Assembly (NCBI RefSeq): GCF_000317555.1
Contig: NC_019745.1
Coordinates: 2,356,001 to 2,420,000, forward strand
Source: Gloeocapsa sp. PCC 7428
GTDB lineage: Bacteria > Cyanobacteriota > Cyanobacteriia > Cyanobacteriales > Chroococcidiopsidaceae
Length of the DNA stretch: 64,000 nucleotides
Direction of reading: 5' to 3'
Positions 36,820-47,015 of the stretch are shown one piece after another. Under the pieces are notes generated by a model. It was not told where the DNA came from. It did no database searches and saw nothing but the letters and a program-made list of their open reading frames with translations. The number at the start of each line of letters is the position of its first letter. The stretch's first letter is position 1. The position numbers were made by a program, and so were the translations under genes.

Positions 36820-37265
36820 AAAAAATATAGATTACAATCATATCTACATCTTACAATATGTAAGCTTAGTAAAGCAAAGGTTTAATTTTAAGATAAAAGA
36901 TAATTTGCAGCGATACAAAGCAAAATTGAGATATAAAAAACGAGAATGATCGTTATTTGTATTTTAGAACGCATCTTGTTTAATTTTGATATCTCTCTTG
37001 AGGCAGATAATGAAGATATAAAGCGTAGCTAAGTTAGTGAATAATTACGAGTATTACGTAATTTTGCAAAGTTAGTTTGCGTTTGCAATATCTAATAGTT
37101 TTTTCCATTAGCTACCAATTGTAATTTGATAGAAGAGTATAAATCACCGAGCTTATATTAGCCATAAAAAATGATTGTGACTTTTTATTTTTTATTTAAA
37201 TATTCACGTACACCTTTAAATTGCAACGTTCTATAGAAACTAACAAATCAATAGGAGTGTTGATA
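36820..37265. other. AT-rich intergenic region
   Basis: About 445 bases without a convincing frame, motif copy or hairpin with T tract. AATAGGAG near its end is the ribosome site of the dehydrogenase remnant. Confidence 0.45.
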
Positions 37266-37545
37266 ATGAAAGCAGTTGTTTTCATGGAATTGGAGATATT
37301 CGATTAGACGACGTACCAGAACCTAAAATTCAAGAGTCAACAGATGCGCTCGTGCGACTAACCTCATGTGCAATTTGGGGTACGGATCTGCACATGATTC
37401 GGGGAACATTTACAGGTATGAAACCTGGCACAATTTTGGGACATGAAAACATTGGCTCGAATGGGCGGAATTTCAAGGTAGGCGATCGCGTTGTCATTCC
37501 CTCAACAATTGCCTGCGGCTAATGTCTTGAGGGTTACGACTCGTT
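37266..37545 (+). pseudogene. Zinc alcohol dehydrogenase, N-terminal remnant
   Basis: After MKAVV the frame shifts by one base and reads HGIGDIRLDDVPEPKIQ, SCAIWGTDLHMIRGTF and GTILGHENIGS, the GroES-like zinc-binding start of medium-chain dehydrogenases (the usual Cys-x-T/S-D-x-H reads AIWGTDLH). After DRVVIPSTIACG comes a TAA in place of the residue before the structural-zinc Cys (CG stop CLEG). The rest of the gene is lost at about 37545, where an opposite-strand pseudogene begins. A good ribosome site is still present. Confidence 0.75.
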
Positions 37546-37891
37546 ACTAGTCCTCGATCGACTACAACTTCCCGATCAACCCAAGTTACACCAGCGTTTC
37601 TCAAGTCAGTTTGCAATGAATGCCAAGAAGCAACGTACGTCCTTTAACTACATCGGCTTCAATCAACGTCTACAGACCGTGGCAGATCGTCGCCACCAGC
37701 TTACCTGCTGCAAAAAAGGACTTGACGAACTGTACTGCTTGAGAATTAGTAGGTAGTTGGTCGGGATTTAAAGCACCTCCAGGTAAAAGTAGTGCATCGT
37801 ATTCATCAGGGTTAGCCCACTCTAGTGGCATACCTACAGGACAGTGCGATCGCATCCTACTACAAATATAGTCAAAGTAATTGATGCTCAT
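37546..37891 (-). pseudogene. PfpI/DJ-1-type glutaminase-like protein remnant
   Basis: The complement reads EWANPDEYDALLLPGGALNP, LVATICHGL (nucleophile Cys in ICHG), then TAG in place of the conserved Trp, TLIEADVVKGRT, a frame change, and SWHSLQTDLRNAGVTWVDRE. The N-terminal third is missing. Family members are deglycases or stress proteases. The end abuts the dehydrogenase remnant at about 37545, so the two converge at a deletion junction. Confidence 0.75.
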
Positions 37892-37915
37892 AATAAGTGC
37901 TATAGCCTAGCCAGT

Positions 37916-37935
37916 CTCCACGAGTTTTCCACTAT
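37916..37935 (+). promoter_or_regulatory. TCCAC-N6-TCCAC motif copy 4
   Basis: Reads CTCCACGAGTTTTCCACTAT, the consensus, identical to copy 6. It ends 62 bp before the HtrA-type protease ATG at 37998. Confidence 0.65.
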
Positions 37936-37997
37936 TACGATCTAGTGTTATAACTTCGATTCTTCTTCAGTTTTTAGAACTAGTATGTTTTACAGTT

Positions 37998-39170
37998 ATG
38001 GAGTTGAAAAACTTGCATAAGGAGACAATTAAGCAAATTTTTAAACAACCCGTTTTATATTTAGGAATGCTCGTAATTGGTAGTGCTGGATGCGAATCTC
38101 TAGAAAATAGAAATGCTCAAATCCAACCTTCACCTACTCAACAAGTAGCTAATTTGCAGAACAATGCCAACTTTGTGGCTGAGGTTGTTCAAGAAGTAGG
38201 ACCAGCAGTTGTAAGAATTGATGCTACCCGCACAGTTGAAGTCCCTGCTGCTAGTAGTAACCCGCTAATTGAGCGATTTTTTGGTGAAGAACTGTTTCCG
38301 CCAGAACAGCGAGTTCAACAAGGTATCGGTTCGGGATTTATTATTAGCCCAGATGGTCGCATCCTCACTAACGCTCATGTGGTGGAAGATGCCGATGAAG
38401 TATCAGTTGTGCTAAGAGATGGGCGGCGTTTTGCTGGAAAAGTTGTCGGTGCAGATCCTATTACGGATGTAGCAGTTATTGATGTCGAGGGAACAAACTT
38501 ACCTGTAGTTAAGCTAGCTAATTCTGACAATATTGTCGTCGGGCAATGGGCGATCGCAATTGGTAATCCTCTTGGTTTAAATAATACCGTGACTCAAGGA
38601 ATTATTAGCGCTACAGGACGAAGTGGTTCAGATATCGGTGTCAACGACAAACGACTTGATTTTCTGCAAACCGATACAGCAATCAATCCTGGTAATTCTG
38701 GCGGACCTTTGCTCAATGCTCAAGGCGAAGTCGTAGGAGTGAACACTGCTATTATTGGTGGAGCGCAGGGATTAGGGTTTGCTATTCCGATTAACACTGC
38801 CCAAAGAATAGCAAATCAGTTAATTTCAACCGGTCGAGTTGAACACCCATACATTGGCGTGCGATTAATTGAACTGACACCAGAAATTCAGCAAGAAATT
38901 AATCAGAGTAATCTTGGTTTTAAAATTGAGCAAGAACAGGGAGTTTTAATCGTTGACGTTGCTCCCAACTCTCCAGCAGCCCGTGCTGGTTTACGTCCAG
39001 GTGACATTATCACTCAAATCAATCAAGTAGAAATTCAAAATGCCGACCAAGTACAAGACTTGGTAGAAGCAACCAACTTAGGTAAAACACTCCAAATTAC
39101 AGTTAATCGTAATGGTTTACCTCAAGAACTAACTTTGCAACCAGAACAGTTACCAGCTGCTTCTTCGTAA
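37998..39170 (+). CDS. HtrA/DegP-family serine protease, lipoprotein
   Basis: 390 residues. A lipobox-like signal (GMLVIGSAGC, Cys32) suggests lipid anchoring. The trypsin-like domain has the full triad: His127 in LTNAHVVE, Asp157 in DPITDVAV and Ser234 in INPGNSGGPLL; a PDZ domain covers about 285-380 (SPAARAGLRPGDIITQIN). This is the cyanobacterial HhoA/HhoB/HtrA type that degrades misfolded exported proteins under heat or light stress; which of the three cannot be decided. Motif copy 4 lies just upstream. It converges with the hydrolase gene on the other strand, with 18 bp between stops. Confidence 0.93.
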   Translation: MELKNLHKETIKQIFKQPVLYLGMLVIGSAGCESLENRNAQIQPSPTQQVANLQNNANFVAEVVQEVGPAVVRIDATRTVEVPAASSNPLIERFFGEELFPPEQRVQQGIGSGFIISPDGRILTNAHVVEDADEVSVVLRDGRRFAGKVVGADPITDVAVIDVEGTNLPVVKLANSDNIVVGQWAIAIGNPLGLNNTVTQGIISATGRSGSDIGVNDKRLDFLQTDTAINPGNSGGPLLNAQGEVVGVNTAIIGGAQGLGFAIPINTAQRIANQLISTGRVEHPYIGVRLIELTPEIQQEINQSNLGFKIEQEQGVLIVDVAPNSPAARAGLRPGDIITQINQVEIQNADQVQDLVEATNLGKTLQITVNRNGLPQELTLQPEQLPAASS

Positions 39171-39188
39171 CAAGTTTGATGAGCTTCC

Positions 39189-40862
39189 TTACTCGACCAG
39201 TTGAGCTAATTGATTCGCCGATAAGGATTGCACTACACTCAGAGCTAGAGGTGGTTGACTAATGGCTTGAGCATAGTCAGCGCTCAGGTAGGGAAAGTAT
39301 TGCGGCGAACCTGCTATATAAGTTGCAAAAAAAGCCACACTCCAAGCTCTAAGATAACGACGAGCCAACGCAGGGTCTGAACCGATAACTGATTCGGGAA
39401 TAGGTAAAGGTTCGGTATTAGGATCGGATTTATCGGCGGCGGAAAAATGCGTTCCACTAGTGAATAGAAGAAGATATTTGTTCTTGGCACTAAGCCAGGT
39501 AAAAGGCAAAATTTGTTCAGGTAAAGCAGGTGCAACTTTATCGGCACTACTACTTACAATTGCCACTGGAATTTGAATTTGGCTTAACCCGTCTCGACCA
39601 AAAATACTGCTCGTAATTGGATTAATAGCGATCGCTGCTTTGATTCTTTTATCCTGCAAATCATATTGAGTACTTGGTAGTTCGATCGTCCGACACTGAA
39701 GTAAGAGCGACAAATTAAACGTATTACTTACATTCTTGCAGTCTTGTTGCAGTTGGTCAAAATTTAGCGCAGCACCTGCTAAAGCTAATGCCGTGTATCC
39801 GCCGAAGGAGTGACCAATAACTCCGACTTGTTGCAAATCAAGAGCAAAAGATGAATCGGTGCGGTCAAGTTGTGCCAAAACATCAAGCAAATAGGAGACA
39901 TCCAGAGGACGATTAATAAACTCGCTTGGTGGTGTCACAGTCTTAGCAAGACCATTTAATAGCGATCGCAATTGTTCGGCATTGCTGTTTGGATGCGAGG
40001 GAACAGCAACGGCAAAACCATAACTAGCTAACTGCTGGGCTAAATATTTAAAAGTATTGCGGTCTGAGCCTAAACCGTGGGAGATAACGATTACAGGCGC
40101 TAAATATAACTCTCCTTGGCTTGCGGCTCCTGACACTTGCGGAATATAAACATCAGCAACAAAAGCACGATCGCGACTGCGGTCATAAAGTTGTAGCGTG
40201 CGCTTATTCCAGCTAAAACTTCCTGTTTGGCGCAAGTCTGGTAACTGAGAGAAATTGGCTGATTGTTGATTGATAGCAGCAGCCGTCGATTCTTGTTGGA
40301 TCAGCGCGATCGCTTGATTTGTACGTTCGATGAGAGTCTGTAATTCCTCTACTGTCTCTAGACTTTGCATCAGATCGACTCGAATGCCGTTGGTGGGGAA
40401 CTGACGCAAGACATCGAGTAAGGTAAAGCCTTGTGGTTCTTGTGCGGCCGCTAATATTATGGCCGCTCGAATTGCATAAAATCCAGGTTGTCCGGCTTCA
40501 GTTTGAATAATTTGTCCCAACCTTTGTAATAGAGTTTCACCAATTGGCGAGTAAAGAAATTGGGAGATTGCCACCGGACTCAGATTGATTTTTGCAGTTA
40601 ATAAGCGTCGCAGCCTCGCCAACTGTGTAGGGTTAAGTCGGCGGGTGTAATCGGCTAATCCTCCCTCGATTTTGCCTGTTTTAGCAAACTCTACTAAATT
40701 GTCGATCTCTACCGAACTTTCCAAAGCTCCATATGTTGCATAAATGCGATCGGCCGCTAATGCTGCGGTTTGAAGTTCCGTGGCTGGAAATAACAATAAA
40801 GAAAGGGTAATACTTACAGATTTGATGAGCTTAGAGGGCAAAAGTTTTTGCAATACAGCCAT
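39189..40862 (-). CDS. Exported alpha/beta hydrolase with DUF1400 domain
   Basis: About 557 residues from ATG 40862, which fits a signal peptide (LIKSVSITLSLLLFPATEL, AALAADR) and lies 8 bp after the stop of the TamB gene; a longer frame would overlap TamB. N-terminal DUF1400 (about 37-160; RIYATYGALESSVEI, GFTLLDVLRQFP), then an alpha/beta-hydrolase fold with the nucleophile elbow VGIGHSFGGYTALA-like sequence (GHSFGG) and a late His in SGTHFSAAD. Related proteins are lipases, acetylhydrolases or dienelactone hydrolases; the substrate is unknown. It is the second gene of an operon with TamB. Confidence 0.87.
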   Translation of the reverse strand: MAVLQKLLPSKLIKSVSITLSLLLFPATELQTAALAADRIYATYGALESSVEIDNLVEFAKTGKIEGGLADYTRRLNPTQLARLRRLLTAKINLSPVAISQFLYSPIGETLLQRLGQIIQTEAGQPGFYAIRAAIILAAAQEPQGFTLLDVLRQFPTNGIRVDLMQSLETVEELQTLIERTNQAIALIQQESTAAAINQQSANFSQLPDLRQTGSFSWNKRTLQLYDRSRDRAFVADVYIPQVSGAASQGELYLAPVIVISHGLGSDRNTFKYLAQQLASYGFAVAVPSHPNSNAEQLRSLLNGLAKTVTPPSEFINRPLDVSYLLDVLAQLDRTDSSFALDLQQVGVIGHSFGGYTALALAGAALNFDQLQQDCKNVSNTFNLSLLLQCRTIELPSTQYDLQDKRIKAAIAINPITSSIFGRDGLSQIQIPVAIVSSSADKVAPALPEQILPFTWLSAKNKYLLLFTSGTHFSAADKSDPNTEPLPIPESVIGSDPALARRYLRAWSVAFFATYIAGSPQYFPYLSADYAQAISQPPLALSVVQSLSANQLAQLVE

Positions 40863-40869
40863 AATGTCC

Positions 40870-43800
40870 CTAAAATCTTGCGTCATATTCCACAAGCAGC
40901 CGACTCTCGCCACTCAAATTGGTAGAGGCACGTACCAAAAATTGGTCGTTGAGACGGTAAAGCAAGTTATATCGCAAGGCATCATCAGCAGCGAACACCC
41001 GCGATAAAGAAACAGAAAAATCATCAGTAATGATAAAATCTGCCTCAACTGCTAAACCCAATACTGAAACGTTTTCTGTTGGGTCAGTCACAATCGTAGG
41101 GAACAAACGTAATTGATCAATACCGATCGCTTCTCCCAATTGAGTAATCGTTCCTTGTAGATTATTTAACAGCGTAGAGCCTGCTATTGTGGCAAGTCCT
41201 AAAGCAGGGTCGCCTCTACCAAAGGTATTGATAAAGGAGCCGCCTAATAGCGTGACGATTTCAGCTTCGCTGCGATTTGGATCGCTGGTCAGTTCCAAAT
41301 TTTGTGCTAACTCGCTGGCTGGTCCTTGTACTGCTGCTTGTACGCGCACGGTGCGGAAGTTACCAAAACTCGTTATAGGAGTATCGCGGATCTCACCTGA
41401 GAGGGGAGAGGTTGAAACCGGCTGAATGTTTGTTGCTTCCGGTATAATTGCTACTAGAGTTACATCAAGAATCGGGTCTAGTTTTTGCTTTGGGGTGAAA
41501 CGTGCTGTTTGTTCTTTGCCCCGCGCTAAAGTGAACTGAGTTGTAAATAAATTGACTTGTCCCCCTACTAAACGTACGACTCCTTGAGGACGAAGATTTG
41601 TTAAAGTACCGTTGATGATAAGATCGCCTTCTGCCTCAAAGTTGAGCAAGGGCTGGCGGACAATTTGCACATCGTCGCCGAGAATCAACTGCAAATTGGC
41701 AAGTTCTATGGCGGATTCCTTTGTAGAATTGTTAGCTGTACTGTCTAGTGCAGAAGTAGGAGCATCTGCCGTTCCTCCCAAAGATATTTGACCGTTTGCT
41801 AAGCGAATCCTGCCGCCAATATCAGGAGATAGGGCGGTGCCAGTAATGACGATATTGCCGCTGACTCCGCCTTGATAGCGTCCTTCAAGATCGACATCTA
41901 GATTGTTAAAGGATACTGTAAGGGGATTATTTGTCGCTAGCTGTTGTGCTGCTTGAGAGCTAAAAATAGGTATAGTTCCCTCTGCTTGTACTTCGCTTGT
42001 ATTGTATTGCCCTGTAATGCCTGAAACAATGATGCGATCGCCGTTCAACTCCACCGTCCCCGTTATATCTGTTAGCGGTTCGGGCAAAGCGTCAGCTTGT
42101 AAAGTGGCATCATTTACGACTGCTGTCCCCGTTACTACAGGTTGGTCTAAAGTTCCTTGTACTGCAACGTTTATTTGTCCTTGACCATCAACCCAAGCAA
42201 CTTGGTCAGTCAATAAATTTAACAGCGCCAAACCTTCATCTTGCACGTTGGCTTGAATGCTAATTTTGTTATTATCAGGCTGAACCGAAGCAAAGGGCAA
42301 CGCTACAGGAATACTGCCTATAATTTCTACTGGCTGCGTCTGTGCTACTAATACTGTACTGCCAAAATTCAACCGTGCGTCGTTGTAGCTAAAACTCAAT
42401 TGGGCATTGTCAATTGGTTGCTGATTTACACTTCCCTCAACTAGCGCCACTTCTCCTATAGCTGTGGGATTTTCTAAACTACCTGCGAGAGTAACCAGGG
42501 CATTCAAATTACCTGCCACCTGGATGGGAAATTGTGGAGAAAGAAAAGGTTCGATGAGCGATACTGGCAGCGCTTCAACTCGTACCTGTCCTAATAGTTG
42601 CTCCTGAGTTAACGTTCCTGTCAAGGCGATGAGTCCTTCACCAAAGTCAACTCGCAGCGGTAGCAGCGTCAAGACACCATTATTGTAAGTTCCTTGGGCA
42701 ATAACTTCGTCAATTGTGTAATTGCCCCATACCCAGTCTTGACCGAAAAGATCGAAGCTAACGTTAAATGCTGGTTGCGTTCCTGTGGGTAATGCTCCGC
42801 TCACAGCAATCTTACCGCTGAGCGTGCCGTCTAATTCTGCTAGGGTTGGTAGCGGCGCTGCTTCTCGTTGTTGGCGCTGTTGTGCCAGCAAAGCTTCAAT
42901 TTCCGAAAACCGCCGTAGTTGAGTGAGTAAGGCTCTTTCTGGTAAGCCTACAGGTACCGTTTGTAATACCTCTGCTCCAGGTATATCTTCAGGTAACAAT
43001 CCACCTGCAAAGTCTTCAAAACCAAAAATACTCAGTGCTTGCAAGACATTTTCAATTCTGGCTTGGTCAAAGTTAATTTGGAATTGAAATTGTCTATCGT
43101 CTCCTGGTTGTAAATCTCCACTCAAGGAAATGCGACTTTCGCCTTGCTGCAATTCTCCCTCGGTTAAAGCGAAAGCACCAGCATCATAACGGATGCGCCC
43201 GCGAAATACATTAGCTGCCAACCGACCTACTCTTGGTCGAGCAATTTCTAAATCTCCTACTACTGTAGAATCGGCTATATTCTCGGCTAAATCGATGACT
43301 AACTTGCCAGATAGATCTCCAGCAATTGTGCCTAAATTTCGCAAGCGATTCCCTGGAATCACGTTTTGCAGCACAGCTACAGGAAAGTCTTGGACATTGA
43401 CAATTAAGTTTTCGCCTTGAGTTGTACCCGTTGCTAACGCTCGATCGCGTCGGACAAAAAATGAAATTGGGCGATTATTCTCATTCAAGGTAAAAGCAAT
43501 TCTGTCTTCTTGACCGCTGAGTTCTAGTTGAGTTTGCTGCCCTGCTTGATAATTTAATTTGCCAGTTAATACCGAATCGAAGGTTAAATCGTTGACTCTC
43601 AAGTTTTGCAAACTCAGATTCCCTACTGCGTTGGGGGCATCAGGAGTACCTGTAACTTTTCCGGTAAAATCTGCTTGCCCTGCTAGTGCCACATTACTAG
43701 GTATCAAACCGAGGTCTTGCAAGTCATAATCTTGCGCCTGCACATCTAAGTTGAACCCAGCAATTTGGGGTGCTGCCTGTTCTGGTAAGCGCACGGCAAC

Positions 43801-45666
43801 AGTTCCACTCGCATTTATTCCTGGTGCAGTTGCTTTTTGAACGATAATTTGCTCTCCATTCCACCTAACTTGAGCCGTCAGGGGTTGCTCGATTACGGCT
43901 AAACCTTGAGAAAAGCGCACTTGTCCTTGGGCTTGAATATCTGATAGCTCAAACGAATTTCCAGACACGCGCAGGTTATTGGTACTCAATTGTCCCCGTA
44001 ACTGAGGAGAAAAAGAGTTAAGTTGCACTCCATTAGCGTTAACAACCGCTTGAAACTGCCGATTTCTATTAATTTGACCGTTGGCTGTCACTGTACCGCC
44101 TGCAACCTGGAAAACAGCATCTCGGAGTAGCGTATTTCCCTCGTTGGTAACGACGACTTCTGCTGTACCAGGGTATGTAGCTTCAGGTGCTTTTAATTGG
44201 GCTACGGTACGGATATCGCCAGGAGAACCAGAAATCTGGGCTGTAGCTGAGACATCACCAATCTCAATTGGGGGAGAAGTACCGTAAAGCTTAGCTACAG
44301 CACTTCCTGGTACATTTTGTCCCTGGAAATTAAACGTTACTTTGGGTTGAGTTCCTAGCTGAATTTGACCCTGACCTGTAATTTGCCCTCCGACAGTTGG
44401 GGTTGCTTGAATATTGGCAAAGGTAATTTCTGGTGTTGCTCCTGTTGTCAACCGAAAGCGACTGCTAATATCTTTAAATGGAATGCGGTCGATCTGGGCA
44501 GTGTTAATCGTACTGATGGTTCCGCTTAAAATTGGGTTAGCGATCGCTCCTTGTAATTGAATGTCTGCGTTGACAATTCCCACCGTCGGAAAGGGAGACT
44601 CAACATTCAGCGTGTTGAGTAGATTATTGACGCTAACTGCTTTCACCTGACCTGAGAGGTTATAACCTTTTTGGGTATTCAGCGTCCCGCCGATTTGAAT
44701 TGGAATTTTACCATAACGCGTTGTCAAATTTTGTATGGCGATCGTCCGATCCTGCTGAAATACCAGTTTCCCTTGGGTATTAGTAAATAGATCGGGAACG
44801 TTTTCAATCTTGGCAGTGACGTTACTCAGGTTAGCTGTCCCTGCGATCGCAGGTTGTCCTTTTGGTTGCAATTGCACTCTCAATTCACCATCGACTCGAC
44901 CTGCTTGTAAGTTAATTGGCAAATTAATTATTCGACTGATATCAGATGCGAGTAGATTTTGAGCTTGGATATTGAAAGTCGTTTGTTGCAATGCTGCAGG
45001 GCGCGTCTCTCCAGCGATTGCGAGTTCGCCTCCTGTCTGTGGTTGACCAGTTAGCTCAAACTGAAGAAACTGCTGATTCTGTTCTAAAAAACGAGCGACT
45101 CCACTAACCTCGGTGATCGCCACTGCACCTTTAGGTCTATCTGGTTCAGGATTTGGCACTAATACAATATCGGCATCTCGCACTCGAATCGTTTCTAACT
45201 CGGTTTGAATGAAACCAGCACCACCATCTGGAGTCTTAATCTGCGTAGAAACCCACTGTCCATTTTTCGCCTGTTCAATGTATATATCGGGTTGGATTAA
45301 CGTAACATTTAATTCCAATCTCCGGTCGAATAGCAATGGCAAAAGATCGAAATGAACTTCTAGCGCATCTGCTGTCAGCCGATCTGGGTCGGTACGAGTT
45401 GCGGGGAGTGATGCTGAGCTAAATCGCAAACTGTTAAGTGAAAATCTTTCTACTTCCCCTATATCTACAGGTCTTCCGAGTATCTGCTCTAGATTCCTTT
45501 CAACTAGCGGTACTAACCTTTGGTTTATCAAGATCCATCCCCAGGATACGCTTCCCACAATTGCTAGAAGTAAAAATGCTCCTATAGCAATACTGCTACG
45601 GCTAAACATCAACCACAAACGCTGATGAGAATCAGGTTCCGGTGGGCGATCGGGGAGATGCGTCAT
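40870..45666 (-). CDS. tamB: TamB/Tic236-family translocation and assembly protein (DUF490)
   Basis: 1598 residues: one N-terminal membrane anchor (SIAIGAFLLLAIVGSVSWGW, about 25-45), a very long run of beta-strand repeats typical of AsmA/TamB proteins (repeated VxGxLxLxx patterns), and the conserved C-terminal DUF490 domain (about 1240-1598) ending LLVEYDARF with the terminal Phe common for outer-membrane-related strands. TamB/Tic236 spans the periplasm and helps insert outer-membrane proteins or move phospholipids. The chain is long, as is normal in cyanobacteria. Motif copy 5 lies 139 bp upstream, and the DUF1400 hydrolase follows in the operon. Confidence 0.92.
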   Translation of the reverse strand: MTHLPDRPPEPDSHQRLWLMFSRSSIAIGAFLLLAIVGSVSWGWILINQRLVPLVERNLEQILGRPVDIGEVERFSLNSLRFSSASLPATRTDPDRLTADALEVHFDLLPLLFDRRLELNVTLIQPDIYIEQAKNGQWVSTQIKTPDGGAGFIQTELETIRVRDADIVLVPNPEPDRPKGAVAITEVSGVARFLEQNQQFLQFELTGQPQTGGELAIAGETRPAALQQTTFNIQAQNLLASDISRIINLPINLQAGRVDGELRVQLQPKGQPAIAGTANLSNVTAKIENVPDLFTNTQGKLVFQQDRTIAIQNLTTRYGKIPIQIGGTLNTQKGYNLSGQVKAVSVNNLLNTLNVESPFPTVGIVNADIQLQGAIANPILSGTISTINTAQIDRIPFKDISSRFRLTTGATPEITFANIQATPTVGGQITGQGQIQLGTQPKVTFNFQGQNVPGSAVAKLYGTSPPIEIGDVSATAQISGSPGDIRTVAQLKAPEATYPGTAEVVVTNEGNTLLRDAVFQVAGGTVTANGQINRNRQFQAVVNANGVQLNSFSPQLRGQLSTNNLRVSGNSFELSDIQAQGQVRFSQGLAVIEQPLTAQVRWNGEQIIVQKATAPGINASGTVAVRLPEQAAPQIAGFNLDVQAQDYDLQDLGLIPSNVALAGQADFTGKVTGTPDAPNAVGNLSLQNLRVNDLTFDSVLTGKLNYQAGQQTQLELSGQEDRIAFTLNENNRPISFFVRRDRALATGTTQGENLIVNVQDFPVAVLQNVIPGNRLRNLGTIAGDLSGKLVIDLAENIADSTVVGDLEIARPRVGRLAANVFRGRIRYDAGAFALTEGELQQGESRISLSGDLQPGDDRQFQFQINFDQARIENVLQALSIFGFEDFAGGLLPEDIPGAEVLQTVPVGLPERALLTQLRRFSEIEALLAQQRQQREAAPLPTLAELDGTLSGKIAVSGALPTGTQPAFNVSFDLFGQDWVWGNYTIDEVIAQGTYNNGVLTLLPLRVDFGEGLIALTGTLTQEQLLGQVRVEALPVSLIEPFLSPQFPIQVAGNLNALVTLAGSLENPTAIGEVALVEGSVNQQPIDNAQLSFSYNDARLNFGSTVLVAQTQPVEIIGSIPVALPFASVQPDNNKISIQANVQDEGLALLNLLTDQVAWVDGQGQINVAVQGTLDQPVVTGTAVVNDATLQADALPEPLTDITGTVELNGDRIIVSGITGQYNTSEVQAEGTIPIFSSQAAQQLATNNPLTVSFNNLDVDLEGRYQGGVSGNIVITGTALSPDIGGRIRLANGQISLGGTADAPTSALDSTANNSTKESAIELANLQLILGDDVQIVRQPLLNFEAEGDLIINGTLTNLRPQGVVRLVGGQVNLFTTQFTLARGKEQTARFTPKQKLDPILDVTLVAIIPEATNIQPVSTSPLSGEIRDTPITSFGNFRTVRVQAAVQGPASELAQNLELTSDPNRSEAEIVTLLGGSFINTFGRGDPALGLATIAGSTLLNNLQGTITQLGEAIGIDQLRLFPTIVTDPTENVSVLGLAVEADFIITDDFSVSLSRVFAADDALRYNLLYRLNDQFLVRASTNLSGESRLLVEYDARF

Positions 45667-46054
45667 TGTTTATTCCATCCACATAGCCCTGCATCAGTTT
45701 GTTCGTTGGCTGAGCGCGTGACTATAGCAGTATCAGTTACACAAGCAAAGCTACCTTGTGCTACACGATGCAACGAACTTATAGCATCACGAAGATAAAC
45801 CGAAATCGTGGAAAACTTGGGGAAGATAAATCAGCATCACGTAAGATGCTGGGCTAATTGCTGTTGATTCAAGCCTTGCTTTTGTACCTCAGTGAATTGC
45901 TCTGTTGAATTGTCCTTGAAATGTAGTTATACATGAGCCAAAACAAGATTTTTTATTGCTACCAATTTTACCGCTATTCTAGTTTCAGTATTTACGCGAT
46001 CGCGCAATATTGGGATAAATTCAAAAAAGTAGTATTTTAACCAATCTACCTAAG
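45667..46054. other. Divergent intergenic region between tamB and the SH3 protein
   Basis: About 390 bases holding motif copy 5 on the minus strand toward tamB, and HIP1 sites. No gene is seen. Confidence 0.5.
45805..45824 (-). promoter_or_regulatory. TCCAC-N6-TCCAC motif copy 5 (variant)
   Basis: The complement reads TTCCCCAAGTTTTCCACGAT. It is 139 bp upstream of the tamB ATG and points toward it; TTTATCTTC follows. Confidence 0.5.
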
Positions 46055-46615
46055 ATGCTAATGAAACAATATTGGTTTGAGCTAAAGTTACAGGTCTTAA
46101 CTGCTTCGCTGTCAATAGCCGTAAGCACTTTTATTATGCCTTTTGTTAGCGCCAATGCACAGAATTTAAATCTCGTAAATAACAAAGAGAACCAACTTGC
46201 GCAGGCTGCGGATAATTGTCGCCGAGTGTTTCCTCCTGAAGGAGTATACGTACACACTCAGCCAACAGTTTACGGCTCCATAATTGGTAGTATTGCTGGT
46301 GGACGTTATGTGAGGATTGAATCGGAAAACATCAATGATTGGATACCTATTTCAATTCCTTTAAAAGGTTACGTGTTTGCGGGTTATCTTACCTCTTGCG
46401 CGCCTGCACCGCCGCCGCCGCCAAACTGCCGTCAAGTTGCAGCTACTAACGGTATATACGTCTACCAACAACCTTTGGCACAGAGTCCTATTGTCGGTTT
46501 CATCGCAAGTGGACGCTATGTCATGATTAAAAATCGAAGTAGCAATGGTTGGGCATCTATTTCAATTCCTCTGAAAGGTTATGTATTTGCTAATTATCTG
46601 AGCGAATGTTCTTGA
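46055..46615 (+). CDS. Exported protein with two bacterial SH3 domains
   Basis: 186 residues (or two fewer if the second ATG at 46061 is used). Signal peptide with cut near SANA. Two repeats of about 60 residues: CRRVFPPEGVYVHTQPTVYG to KGYVFAGYLTSC, and CRQVAATNGIYVYQQPLAQS to KGYVFANYLSEC, linked by a Pro run. Each is an SH3b fold with paired Cys at its ends, likely a disulfide. SH3b domains bind peptidoglycan or peptides, so it probably acts in the periplasm or wall. Confidence 0.82.
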   Translation: MLMKQYWFELKLQVLTASLSIAVSTFIMPFVSANAQNLNLVNNKENQLAQAADNCRRVFPPEGVYVHTQPTVYGSIIGSIAGGRYVRIESENINDWIPISIPLKGYVFAGYLTSCAPAPPPPPNCRQVAATNGIYVYQQPLAQSPIVGFIASGRYVMIKNRSSNGWASISIPLKGYVFANYLSECS

Positions 46616-47015
46616 TAGGGTTGCTATATAAATGCTCTTCATTTATCTTCAGGTTTATAGTAGGTAAGTTGAGTTTTGAGTATAGTGTCGCACTATTTAA
46701 AGTGATTGCCTTTAATAAGTAGTTGTGAATTTATCTCCTTAACTCATTGTATTGCCCACATGTTGTTCATGGGTTTTAAGAGTGCTGAGGGGATTTATAT
46801 TCCTATTTACATAGCCCGCTATTTCTTAAGTCGTATTTTAGTAACGAGTAATCATTTCTCCACGAGTTTTCCACTATCTCAAATTATCGTTTTTGAAGTC
46901 AGTATACATTGCTTATTACAGATATTTCGTGAAATATAGTTTTTCTGTTAGATAAGCGATCGCGAAACATTATGTATCATAGCTTTTTCAATGTTTTCTT
47001 GACAAAAAGGTATAT
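46616..47015. other. Intergenic region with motif copy 6
   Basis: About 400 AT-rich bases. Motif copy 6 is at 46858-46877. A 77-codon frame at 46706-46939 runs through the motif and lacks a ribosome site and family, so I do not call it. Confidence 0.5.
46858..46877 (+). promoter_or_regulatory. TCCAC-N6-TCCAC motif copy 6
   Basis: Reads CTCCACGAGTTTTCCACTAT, identical to copy 4. It ends 138 bp before the exported protein gene at 47016; AAATTATCG follows. Confidence 0.65.

Noticed and set aside
40862-40913. Longer start for the DUF1400 hydrolase
   Set aside because: It would overlap the end of tamB and place 17 residues before a proper signal peptide.
46706-46939. 77-codon plus-strand frame
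   Set aside because: It spans motif copy 6, has no ribosome site and its translation has no recognisable features.
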